Assembly (NCBI GenBank): GCA_900755095.1
Contig: CAAEFE010000099.1
Span: 1 to 64,000, forward strand
Reading direction: 5' to 3'
DNA from: an uncultured Bacteroides sp.
GTDB lineage: Bacteria > Bacteroidota > Bacteroidia > Bacteroidales > Bacteroidaceae
DNA: 64,000 bases
Shown: positions 26,725 to 35,162 of the stretch, piece after piece
How positions within the stretch are numbered: position 1 is the first letter of the stretch
How the letters are laid out: each line of letters begins with the position of its first letter
Position numbers and translations under genes: made by a program
Notes under the pieces: model-generated
What the model was told of the DNA's origin: nothing
The model's input: the letters and a program-made list of their open reading frames with translations, nothing else
Database searches by the model: none

Positions 26725-27789
26725 TTATTCAGCATATTGCATCAAAATAGCAGGAAAATCAATAGAAAGTCCTGCATAATTTGCAGGAGACGGAACTCTT
26801 CCCTTAAATAATCCCATTGACATATATGCATCTGTAATATAAGCTAACGCAACCTGCCCATCATTCATTAATACAGGAGAAAGAATAATTTTTCCCTGTA
26901 AATACAAACCATCATCAGTTTTAGTTATTATTGAGCCGTACATCACTCCTCCTTGCCCATCAGACAAAGCATAATTTTGCTGCTGTGGAGTGGTTATAGC
27001 TAAAGCTCCATCTTGATAGGTGACCGCTAAAACAATCGTTGCTCCCAACAGCCTTGTCATTGGTAGCTGGAATATATAGCCATTACCACCCGGATTTTTA
27101 ACAATTTGAGTATTTTCCTCTAATGAAAGAACTTGATTAATACCAAATGCTGTAGCAACGACTTTCACAACACCTGTCCATTGTCCCAATAAGTCATCAA
27201 TATCGTACTGCAATAAAGCATATTCAATTTCACGAATGCCAGTAGTCACTTTTACAATGGCCGAACGAATTTTACCAGTGAGATTCTCTTTTGCAATAAA
27301 CTTAAATCCATCACTCGTCATTTCATAGGATAACCATTGAGAAGCATCTGCTGGAATAGATACCTGAATAGGCAAATTACTCGACATTTCAACAGGGACC
27401 TCCTCTGCAGCATCTGTCAATGTGAAATAGGTAGCATCTCTATTATATTTCCAAATAGCTCCTTCCTGTAGTATGGTTGCTTGCTGCGTACTCACACCAT
27501 CAGTTAAAACGATTTGTGCGCTACGCCCCGGATAACCCGTATTAGCATCTACAGAAATGGAAACTTTACGATCTGCAACTTCGATTACCTGACACCAATC
27601 GGCATTCACCGTAGCCGTGACAGTTCCAGTTGCTGCAAATTCGACAGTTCCAGTGCCACCACTAGCTTTCATATCCAAATCTGATTTTATAATTGTCAAT
27701 TTTACAGTGGCAGCATCGTCATCTAAAGAACATCCTGCAACAAAAAATAAGCAGAATATTATTAAGTATAAATTCAGTATATTTTTCAT
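26725..27789 (-). CDS. BACON-domain lipoprotein, left SusCD locus
   Basis: A 354-residue lipoprotein with the lipobox FFVAGC (Cys20) and acidic residues right after it (SLDDD), the Bacteroides signal for surface display. The N-terminal part (about 30-110) looks like a BACON domain (MKASGGTGTVEF, DWCQVIE, GRSAQIVLTDG), and a second such domain may follow. The rest is unclassified beta-rich sequence. It is the last gene of the left locus and the counterpart of 42252-43286, with the same layout but clearly diverged sequence. BACON domains often bind glycans or act as spacers on surface lipoproteins; the ligand is unknown. Confidence 0.75.
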   Translation of the reverse strand: MKNILNLYLIIFCLFFVAGCSLDDDAATVKLTIIKSDLDMKASGGTGTVEFAATGTVTATVNADWCQVIEVADRKVSISVDANTGYPGRSAQIVLTDGVSTQQATILQEGAIWKYNRDATYFTLTDAAEEVPVEMSSNLPIQVSIPADASQWLSYEMTSDGFKFIAKENLTGKIRSAIVKVTTGIREIEYALLQYDIDDLLGQWTGVVKVVATAFGINQVLSLEENTQIVKNPGGNGYIFQLPMTRLLGATIVLAVTYQDGALAITTPQQQNYALSDGQGGVMYGSIITKTDDGLYLQGKIILSPVLMNDGQVALAYITDAYMSMGLFKGRVPSPANYAGLSIDFPAILMQYAE

Positions 27790-27804
27790 AATCTAGTTTT
27801 TTAT

Positions 27805-29136
27805 TTATTCCTCAACTTTCATAAAGACCATCTCTCCATACATACGTGCCACCCCTTGAACATATGAACTTTGACTATAATCAGGTGCCGAATAGCGGTC
27901 GAAGGCCATATAATCAGCTTTTGCACCACCTACTGCTTCGAATACCCCATCATCCTCAAATGTAAATCCAAACGGAGACTGTTGTACATTTGCCACAAAA
28001 CCAAACATCAGACCTGCCTGATAACTAATATATGTAGGATAAAATCCCATGGCATAACAATATGTAGTACATCCCAAATAATATCCTGATATATAACCTA
28101 CCTTTTGAGTCTTAAAGGACATAATTCCTTCACCTCTATCATAATCGAGCACTATATCACCAATTAGTCCCCTGAGAATATAACTCTTATTTTCTACATC
28201 CTCCATAATAGATATTGGTAATTCTTCGTCTGTCAAATTATTATCTTTATACATCTTGCAGGTAAGAGTATAATTACCTAGATAATCATTATATTTAATA
28301 TATCCCTCCGGATAAATTCCTTTCATTTTAACGTTAGTTGCCCCCTCGTCAGTACAAGTAAAAAGCTCGGAGGAAGGGTCCCACACAAAATTTTGCACAG
28401 TTACTCCTGCCAGTGAAACTGGTTCCCGGAAACGAAAGCCATCGGTTGTAAAAAGGAAAGGAGATTGCTCTTGTACAATGTTACCACCATCATTATAGGC
28501 TATAACAAAAGTATAATTACTTCGCTGCGTCATGCCAACTAAATTTCCATCAACCAACAACTGATATTGTATAAAGAAAGCATTCTCTTCTACGTCATTC
28601 ACAGAGTTTATATATGCCTCCCAGTTCAAATCATCCGGAAGCGCATACATTACTATCGTATTTCCATACTTTTTGCCCTGCATTACAATTTTCTCGGCTG
28701 AAGCTTCTTTTATAATAAACTCATAATCTCCTTGCAGGTTGGCATTCGGGTTGGAACCGCCGCCTTGTGGCTTGGCATATGCATGAATAAAAGCATTATA
28801 AGTGTCGAATGTAAGCATAGTAGCTTCCTCCGATACAACCTTATAAAGAGAGGAAATAGTCTCATCGCCTTCATATCCTTGAGATGCCATTGTAACTCGC
28901 TGACCATCAAACTTGCACAGAAGAGTTATGCCACCCAAAGCATAGTCCTGACCTATGTAATATTCCATTCTCCAACCATTAGACGCCGATTCTAATAGCT
29001 CACTATATTGCTTCACTTCCTCTGTTGCACGATTCGCTGAAGAATCATCAAAATAATCCTCTTCTTGGAAAAGACAGGATTGCAAACCAAAGCATACAAG
29101 AGCCATCAACAAATAAATCATTATATTCTTTTTCAT
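27805..29136 (-). CDS. DUF4302 lipoprotein, left SusCD locus
   Basis: A 443-residue surface lipoprotein (lipobox LQSC, Cys21, followed by LFQEEDYFDD). The opening after the signal, VKQYSELLESASNGWRMEYY with the later LLCKFDGQRVTM, is typical of DUF4302 proteins, which are found in Bacteroidetes with SusC/SusD pairs. Biochemical function is unknown; a surface substrate-binding role is inferred from location. Its twin is 40978-42234. It is separated by only 12-15 nt from its neighbours, so it is in one operon with them. Confidence 0.82.
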   Translation of the reverse strand: MKKNIMIYLLMALVCFGLQSCLFQEEDYFDDSSANRATEEVKQYSELLESASNGWRMEYYIGQDYALGGITLLCKFDGQRVTMASQGYEGDETISSLYKVVSEEATMLTFDTYNAFIHAYAKPQGGGSNPNANLQGDYEFIIKEASAEKIVMQGKKYGNTIVMYALPDDLNWEAYINSVNDVEENAFFIQYQLLVDGNLVGMTQRSNYTFVIAYNDGGNIVQEQSPFLFTTDGFRFREPVSLAGVTVQNFVWDPSSELFTCTDEGATNVKMKGIYPEGYIKYNDYLGNYTLTCKMYKDNNLTDEELPISIMEDVENKSYILRGLIGDIVLDYDRGEGIMSFKTQKVGYISGYYLGCTTYCYAMGFYPTYISYQAGLMFGFVANVQQSPFGFTFEDDGVFEAVGGAKADYMAFDRYSAPDYSQSSYVQGVARMYGEMVFMKVEE

Positions 29137-29148
29137 AATCTTCCTGTT

Positions 29149-30063
29149 TTATTCAATAGTACTTAAATCCAGCTCCGGAATTTCTTGCTGACGCCTTAAC
29201 ACAATCTCACGCAAATCATCTAAATTAATGCCCCAAGTTTCAAGCATATAATTGTATACAATAGTAAACTTCTGATTAATAATAGCCGCTCCGGCAGTTC
29301 CGGCAACCTTCAGCATATTATCCCAGTAAGCCTGATCGTGAGTAACATACATGGCGATGTTCTCTACAAAATCTTCTCTTGCCTCACTCATCGCATATGC
29401 CGTCACAAATCCTTCCGGCCATGCATCCGCATCCTCTCGCAAATATGAATTTCCATTTTCAGCAACATAGAAATACCAGTCGGAACCAACATATTTTCCT
29501 TCGGTAATGCGATCAAACGATGGGTCATAATTACGCTTCTGATGCAGGATATGTGCAAATTCATGGTGCATCGTCTTAAAGTAATACTCATTCAAAACTT
29601 CGATATCGACATTCTCAAAGTCCAGACTGTTCACTTCGTACAATGTTATCTTCTTTCCTCCCTCGGCAGTACCCAACACCTTCGTACCACTGCTATCATA
29701 AGCCGGAGAACCTATCAAGTGAAAAGTTTTTGGCACATAAGACCGAAGAAAAGCCGGTCCGGCAAGTTCAGTATATGCCTCCATCCATACATGCTTGATA
29801 ATCTTGGCCAAAGCAACCGATTTATCGTAATCCGCCGGTACCAGATTATATTTGTGATCACTTTCAATATCTTGCATACGATACTTGAAATCAACGTTAT
29901 ACGGATATGTATAATTAGCAAGCAACCATTCATCAAAACCATTATGTTCCATTGGCTCTGTTGAAAAAATACTATGCTTGGTGTCAATATCATCGCCATT
30001 ATTACAGGCTCCCCAAAGAATGGGCAAAACAGCCGTTAGTATATAAATATAATATTTCTTCAT
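29149..30063 (-). CDS. SusCD-associated zinc metallohydrolase lipoprotein, left locus
   Basis: A 304-residue lipoprotein (Cys20 in LWGAC) of the substrate-import-associated zinc metallohydrolase type. The zinc-binding HExxH motif is in MHHEFAHILHQKRNYD, and a downstream acidic segment (EAREDFVENIAMYV) probably supplies the third ligand. Such proteins occur with RagA/RagB-like transport pairs and are thought to process the imported substrate at the surface. The twin at 40087-40965 has HHEFTHILNQ in the same place, so both would be active. It suggests a peptide-containing substrate, which is inference. Confidence 0.85.
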   Translation of the reverse strand: MKKYYIYILTAVLPILWGACNNGDDIDTKHSIFSTEPMEHNGFDEWLLANYTYPYNVDFKYRMQDIESDHKYNLVPADYDKSVALAKIIKHVWMEAYTELAGPAFLRSYVPKTFHLIGSPAYDSSGTKVLGTAEGGKKITLYEVNSLDFENVDIEVLNEYYFKTMHHEFAHILHQKRNYDPSFDRITEGKYVGSDWYFYVAENGNSYLREDADAWPEGFVTAYAMSEAREDFVENIAMYVTHDQAYWDNMLKVAGTAGAAIINQKFTIVYNYMLETWGINLDDLREIVLRRQQEIPELDLSTIE

Positions 30064-30077
30064 ATTATTTCCTCCTT

Positions 30078-31631
30078 TTAATTTTCAGTACGTGGATTGG
30101 GTTGCATTCCTGCCAGAACTACACTCTTAGGAATTTGCATAGCACGTCTTGCGTCATTTACCGGCATTTCATCTGTTACGACTATATTGTTATTAGCAAT
30201 AGAACGGCGATAGATAACAATTCCATAACGTTTAATATCCGGCCAGCGCAGACCTTCGTGCAAAGTAGCAATACGTCTCATATGCAGAATGCAGTGAATA
30301 AAGTTCTCCTGTATACCTGATTCAATAGTAAAATCAGGCTGAAGCTTTTTCTTGGGAGTCGGATTTTGTGTCGGATTGTAATAATCCATCTTATCATAAT
30401 ACTCATTTATCATCCCCGGAGTTAAAGTTTGCTTATTAGAAGTATATGCTTTCTCCCATGTAGTAAGATCTGCAGCAGCCATTGGATAGTTCTTTTTCAG
30501 CGTATAAGCCTCAGCCCTGCAAAGCAAAGTCTCGTCTGTAGAGAAAATCACAGGCATATAATACAGGTAGTCACCAGCATAATAACCGCCCTTTCTCAAC
30601 ATACTGCATTCATAGCCCGATGTTGTAAAAGGCTGCATATACATGCGGTCAGGGATACCCCATAATCCGGAAGAACGTGATGTTTCGTAAGAAGCAATTA
30701 ACTTATTATGTAGATAACGTTTTCCTGTCATGTAATTACTCAGAATAATACCCCAGTTAGATACGGTACTACCTATCAACAAGTTAGCCTTACTTGTAGA
30801 AGCAATATATGCGTCGGGCTGTACATTATCATTAGCAGAGAGTTTTCCCAACGCTTCCCAATCCCGTAATTCGGCAGCAGGATCACTTCCCAACACACGA
30901 TCTGCATATTTTATCACCTCATCACAATTAGAAAAGTCAGGCTTCATATAATAAAGATAGAAACGTGCAGCAAAAGCATATGCAGCTTTCCTTGTGAAAT
31001 GATATTTCGGCACAGAATAACTATCATCGGAAATAAGAGCCATACCATCTAATAAGTCCTTCTCAATCTTCTCATAAGTCTCCTGCAAAGTACCCCGCCC
31101 GTATTGTGGTTGCACAGTTGTTTCAACTTTAGTCATATAAGGAATACCTAATTCCTGTGATGCATGAGTATTATAAGCATTACAAAAAATATTTGCTAAT
31201 ACAAAATGATTGTACGCCCGACAAACAAGAGCCTCTCCTCGCTGCGGCATCAACGATTCCGGATTTCCCCGTTTCTCAATCTCTTCCAAAGCCATGTTAG
31301 CAGAAGCAATAGCTATATAATGGGTTTCCCAAAGATTTGTAGGCGTATCCTGATATTCTTCCTGGGTATCTTTCCAGTTATAGCACTCTTCCTCAGATAA
31401 CTTATAATAAGAATATCTGGCACTGTTATCGTCGGTATTATCACTATAAAGTTCAAACAGTTCATTCGCAGATCCTTCCGGATAAGCAGAAACAAGCATT
31501 TTAGCTATTTTTTGCTCAGAATTCAGCTCCGTCCGGTTATCTGGTAATTCGTCAAGAAAATCATTACAAGAGCTACCGACAATAGCAAGCGTTGCGATGA
31601 ACAATGGAATATATAATTGATTTCGTCTCAT
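30078..31631 (-). CDS. SusD/RagB-family surface lipoprotein, left locus
   Basis: A 517-residue SusD-like lipoprotein that caps the SusC channel and binds the substrate. Signal with the lipobox ending in Cys22 (VGSSC) followed by NDFLDELPDNRTE, a common SusD opening. TPR-like helices are visible (GEALVCRAYNHFVLANIF), and the C-terminus has HEGLRWPDIKRYGI, the family hallmark. The ORF is complete, which argues that this locus is a functional alternative and not decaying DNA. Its twin is 38514-40073. Confidence 0.95.
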   Translation of the reverse strand: MRRNQLYIPLFIATLAIVGSSCNDFLDELPDNRTELNSEQKIAKMLVSAYPEGSANELFELYSDNTDDNSARYSYYKLSEEECYNWKDTQEEYQDTPTNLWETHYIAIASANMALEEIEKRGNPESLMPQRGEALVCRAYNHFVLANIFCNAYNTHASQELGIPYMTKVETTVQPQYGRGTLQETYEKIEKDLLDGMALISDDSYSVPKYHFTRKAAYAFAARFYLYYMKPDFSNCDEVIKYADRVLGSDPAAELRDWEALGKLSANDNVQPDAYIASTSKANLLIGSTVSNWGIILSNYMTGKRYLHNKLIASYETSRSSGLWGIPDRMYMQPFTTSGYECSMLRKGGYYAGDYLYYMPVIFSTDETLLCRAEAYTLKKNYPMAAADLTTWEKAYTSNKQTLTPGMINEYYDKMDYYNPTQNPTPKKKLQPDFTIESGIQENFIHCILHMRRIATLHEGLRWPDIKRYGIVIYRRSIANNNIVVTDEMPVNDARRAMQIPKSVVLAGMQPNPRTEN

Positions 31632-31666
31632 CTTTAATCTTTTTTTTTATTATTAAAATCATTCTC

Positions 31667-34600
31667 TTACAATCCTAAACGCAGAGTTAATGTAAACTGA
31701 CGTGGCACCGGTGAAGCTACACCACCAGTATTAAAGAATTCAGGATCTTGACCATTCAATTTCTTATCTGCATAAATAAGGAATAAATTAGTTGCCTGTA
31801 ACTTCAAAGAAAGATTGGAAATCTTCGCAGCAGAAATCCAGCTCTTAGGAAACTCATAAGAAAGTGAGATTTCTTTCATACGGATAAAATCACCTTTTGC
31901 AATTCGCTCTGTAGAATAATTGTAAGCATTGTAAGCTTTATACAATGTTCGGTTTGCTTCATATTGCGGATTACTCAAGATTGCAGGAATATTAGTCTTT
32001 GCCTCATCCCCAGAAAGCGTCCAACGATTCTTGAATTCACGAGGCATAGCACTCAAATCGGAATATTTATAATTAAAATATGGATTCAAACGAACAACAT
32101 TACCAAATGAATAAGTCATGAATACATTGAGTTTAAACCCTTTATATGCAAAAACGTTACCGAAACTACCAGTTATTGTAGGATCTGTCGGACCTTCATA
32201 TTTCAAATAATCTAACTTCTCACGTTCCTGGAAATTAATATCAGTCGATGTTATATTTCCATTGATATCGAACATAGGAATACCTTTTTCATCCAAACCT
32301 GCAAAAGGAATGGAGAAAAGCCCGCGCACAGGATATCCTTCACGTGCAAATCCATTTCCCGAAACAAGTTCCATCATACGAGTACGTCCTCGCAAATCAG
32401 TAACTTCATTCTTAGCATGAGAAAAAATAAAATCAGAATTCCATGAGAAGTCTTTCGTTTTAATATTGCTGGTTGAAAGGGTAAATTCAATACCATGTGA
32501 CTTCATTGTAGCTACATTGGCATATTTATAAATAGTACCTCCCACTCCTTGTGTTGGAATCAACCCAATCAGGTCATAGTTATTGCGCGTGTACCAGTCA
32601 GCTGAAAGATTAATGCGATTATTAATAAAACCTACATCCACTCCTATATTCAATTCATGCTTCTTTTCATACGTTAATTCACTATTTTCCAAATCCACTA
32701 TATGAAGACCCGTTTCTTGAATATCAGTGAAAGGACGATAAGGTGAATAACTCTTAATAATAGCTTGTGAATTTGTTACATCAGCCGGACCACGATCAGC
32801 TGTCAATGAGTAAGATGCCTTAAATGTCAAATTTGAAAGCGTTGGTTGAAGTGATTGGAAGAATTTCTCTTCATGAACATTCCACGCTGCAGAAAGATTC
32901 CACGTTGGCAGCCAACGAGCAGAACGGCTACGCCCCATTCTATTAGTTCCTTCATAGCGGAAAGTACCATTCAGCGTATAACGTCCGTCATACGAATAAG
33001 TAGCATTTGCAAATGTAGCTACACTCCGATATCTAGTATGCCCCATAGAATAATACTTTTCTCCAGTCTCAATACCTTTCTTAAAATACTGATAAACATA
33101 TGATGGAATCTCACCCATAGAATATTGCATACCCCATCCTTGGAATGAAGAGTTAGAGCGTTGAAGATCATTTACTTCCATTCCTGCAAAAAGATTAGTT
33201 ATATGCTTTTCTGCAAATAGATGATTCCATGATACAGTACCACGGAAATCCAGTCCCAACATCTTACGATCTTGACGCTGATAAATACCTCCTTCAGGAA
33301 GAATCGAAATAGGTAATGCATATGGGTTATCTGGATTCTTATACAACCAGTCGTTTTCATCACGAATAGTAGCATCGTCCAACCCCGTACGATAAGCAAT
33401 TGCTTGATTAGAATCATCCATTATATTATGTTCTTGTGATGATGATTGATAACGCACAGCACCCAGCGCACTGACTTCCAGGCCCTGCAACACCTTCCAT
33501 TTCAACTCCCCCTGGAACTTTACATCAACAACATTCAACTCAATAAAATTATTGTCCAATTCACGGAGAATATTAAATGGAGCATAATTAGCCACATAAT
33601 CTGTATTAGGATCTAATGTACGTGAAGTATTCAGTGCGTATGAATAGGGGTTGATATCAAAATCACGTGTAACCTGACCTGCCGCAACGTCCAATGATGA
33701 GTTCATGGTACCTGGTGCATTCTGTTTACGGTAAGAAGCACTTGATATCAAGTTTATGCTTAGGTTCTTTAAGATATTATAAGTCGTATTCAAATTGGCT
33801 GTATAACGTTTCACTTCACTCTGCTTATACCATCCCGGATCAAGCATGGCACTCAATGACGCATAAAAAGATGATTTATCAGAACCTGAAGTAATACTTA
33901 CAGAGTGATTCTGTGAAATATTATTTGAGAATAATACATCAAACCAGTCGGTATTACGCATTTCGGCTTCGGTCAAATAAGCATTACGTGCTTCTAAAGT
34001 ATTCATCAGCCCAAATTGACCATTCGTTTCATTAAACTGGTCGATCAGTTTATACATACGTCCGTACACACCTGAATTCTTTGCACGAAATAAATCAGCA
34101 CTATTCAACCAACCTTTTTGCTCCAATTCTTTATATATTCCCATTTGCTCCTGAGAATTCATAATATTGAACTCTTTGTATGAGGGCACCATACGCGTAG
34201 TAAACTCACCCGTATAATTAATTTTGCTGACTCCAGCTTTACCTTTCTTTGTAGTAACAACAATTACACCTGCCATTGCACGTGCACCATAGATTGAGGT
34301 TGCTGAACCGTCTTTCAAAATCTGAAAGCTCTCAATATCATCGGAATTTAAACCAGCAATAGCCGAACTAATCAGAGTTTCAGCATCACCAGAAGATAAA
34401 TCATCAGGTCCCACATCAATAGCATCTTCCATAATAACTCCATCCACCACCCATAATGGTTTGGAGCTACCATAAATGGAGGTAGCACCACGTACACGAA
34501 TTTTAGGAGCAGTACCAAACGTACCGGATACGTTCTGGACTGACACACCCGCAGCACGGCCTTCAAGTCCACGGCTAATATCAGGGAGACCATCCAATTT

Positions 34601-34777
34601 TACATTATCAGCTGTTAATTGTTGAGTTGCACCAGTAAAAAGGCGTTTGTCCATTTTTTGCATGCCGGTTACCACTACTTCCTCCAGAACTTCTGCATCT
34701 GGTTTCATCAGAATTCTTATCGTTCCTGCTTTTATGGGGACCTCCTGAGTTTTCAATCCGATATAGCTAATCTTCAA
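31667..34777 (-). CDS. SusC/RagA-family TonB-dependent transporter lacking its 5' end (silent cassette)
   Basis: A 1036-residue SusC-like reading frame with plug (VRGATSIYGSSKPLWVVDG) and beta-barrel intact up to the final RQFTLTLRLGL. It lacks a signal peptide and most of the N-terminal carboxypeptidase-regulatory-like domain. The open frame begins at the 21-bp sequence 34773-34793 with SSARTLKISYIG, and the upstream DNA has an in-frame stop. The first codon at 34777 is TTG, with no ribosome site. As oriented it should not give an exported protein. It is intact otherwise, and would be restored by inversion of the neighbouring segment (see 34773-35386). Confidence 0.88.
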   Translation of the reverse strand: MKISYIGLKTQEVPIKAGTIRILMKPDAEVLEEVVVTGMQKMDKRLFTGATQQLTADNVKLDGLPDISRGLEGRAAGVSVQNVSGTFGTAPKIRVRGATSIYGSSKPLWVVDGVIMEDAIDVGPDDLSSGDAETLISSAIAGLNSDDIESFQILKDGSATSIYGARAMAGVIVVTTKKGKAGVSKINYTGEFTTRMVPSYKEFNIMNSQEQMGIYKELEQKGWLNSADLFRAKNSGVYGRMYKLIDQFNETNGQFGLMNTLEARNAYLTEAEMRNTDWFDVLFSNNISQNHSVSITSGSDKSSFYASLSAMLDPGWYKQSEVKRYTANLNTTYNILKNLSINLISSASYRKQNAPGTMNSSLDVAAGQVTRDFDINPYSYALNTSRTLDPNTDYVANYAPFNILRELDNNFIELNVVDVKFQGELKWKVLQGLEVSALGAVRYQSSSQEHNIMDDSNQAIAYRTGLDDATIRDENDWLYKNPDNPYALPISILPEGGIYQRQDRKMLGLDFRGTVSWNHLFAEKHITNLFAGMEVNDLQRSNSSFQGWGMQYSMGEIPSYVYQYFKKGIETGEKYYSMGHTRYRSVATFANATYSYDGRYTLNGTFRYEGTNRMGRSRSARWLPTWNLSAAWNVHEEKFFQSLQPTLSNLTFKASYSLTADRGPADVTNSQAIIKSYSPYRPFTDIQETGLHIVDLENSELTYEKKHELNIGVDVGFINNRINLSADWYTRNNYDLIGLIPTQGVGGTIYKYANVATMKSHGIEFTLSTSNIKTKDFSWNSDFIFSHAKNEVTDLRGRTRMMELVSGNGFAREGYPVRGLFSIPFAGLDEKGIPMFDINGNITSTDINFQEREKLDYLKYEGPTDPTITGSFGNVFAYKGFKLNVFMTYSFGNVVRLNPYFNYKYSDLSAMPREFKNRWTLSGDEAKTNIPAILSNPQYEANRTLYKAYNAYNYSTERIAKGDFIRMKEISLSYEFPKSWISAAKISNLSLKLQATNLFLIYADKKLNGQDPEFFNTGGVASPVPRQFTLTLRLGL

Positions 34778-34984
34778 AGTTCTAGCAGAACTTATTTTAT
34801 TTTCTCTTTTTTACGTAACACATAATTGTATCATATTCTCCTATAACCTATTTTCATACTAATTATTTATATCTAATATAATTTTTATATTATTCAAGGC
34901 TTAGTTAAAGATAAAAAGGAACTGTTTAGATGACATAATGATTGTTTGAACAAGGCTAAATTTGCACAGGCTGACATAAATATG

Positions 34985-35035
34985 ACATTATGATAGTTTG
35001 ATGATATATATTTATCTTCATAACTATCATAATGT
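34985..35035. promoter_or_regulatory. Inverted repeat upstream of the SusCD promoter, candidate regulator site
   Basis: ACATTATGATAGTT (34985-34998) and AACTATCATAATGT (35022-35035) are a perfect 14-bp inverted repeat with a 23-nt spacer, 37 nt before the -33 element. A variant of the left half, TGACATAATGATTGTTTGA, occurs at 34931-34949. Position and symmetry suggest an activator or repressor site that moves with the promoter when the segment inverts. Confidence 0.6.
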
Positions 35036-35072
35036 ATTTACAATAGTTTTCAAATTTATTTTGAATAATTGT

Positions 35073-35102
35073 TTTGTATTTATAAATATGTGCTTATATT
35101 TG
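35073..35102 (+). promoter_or_regulatory. Promoter of the right SusCD operon, inside the invertible segment
   Basis: TTTG at 35073-35076 and TATATTTG at 35095-35102, separated by 18 nt, match the Bacteroides consensus. Transcription would begin near 35109, giving a leader of about 55 nt before the ATG at 35163. In the inverted state the same promoter would read into the left locus. Confidence 0.8.
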
Positions 35103-35162
35103 CAAAATAGCACTAAGCGAAAATAAGCGACTTACTAATTCTTATAATAATAAAGAGTGTTT

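Noticed and set aside
31667..34777. Treating the left susC as an ordinary pseudogene
   Set aside because: The frame is otherwise intact, all downstream genes are intact, and the break coincides exactly with a sequence that is inverted in the neighbouring susC. A switchable cassette explains this better than decay.
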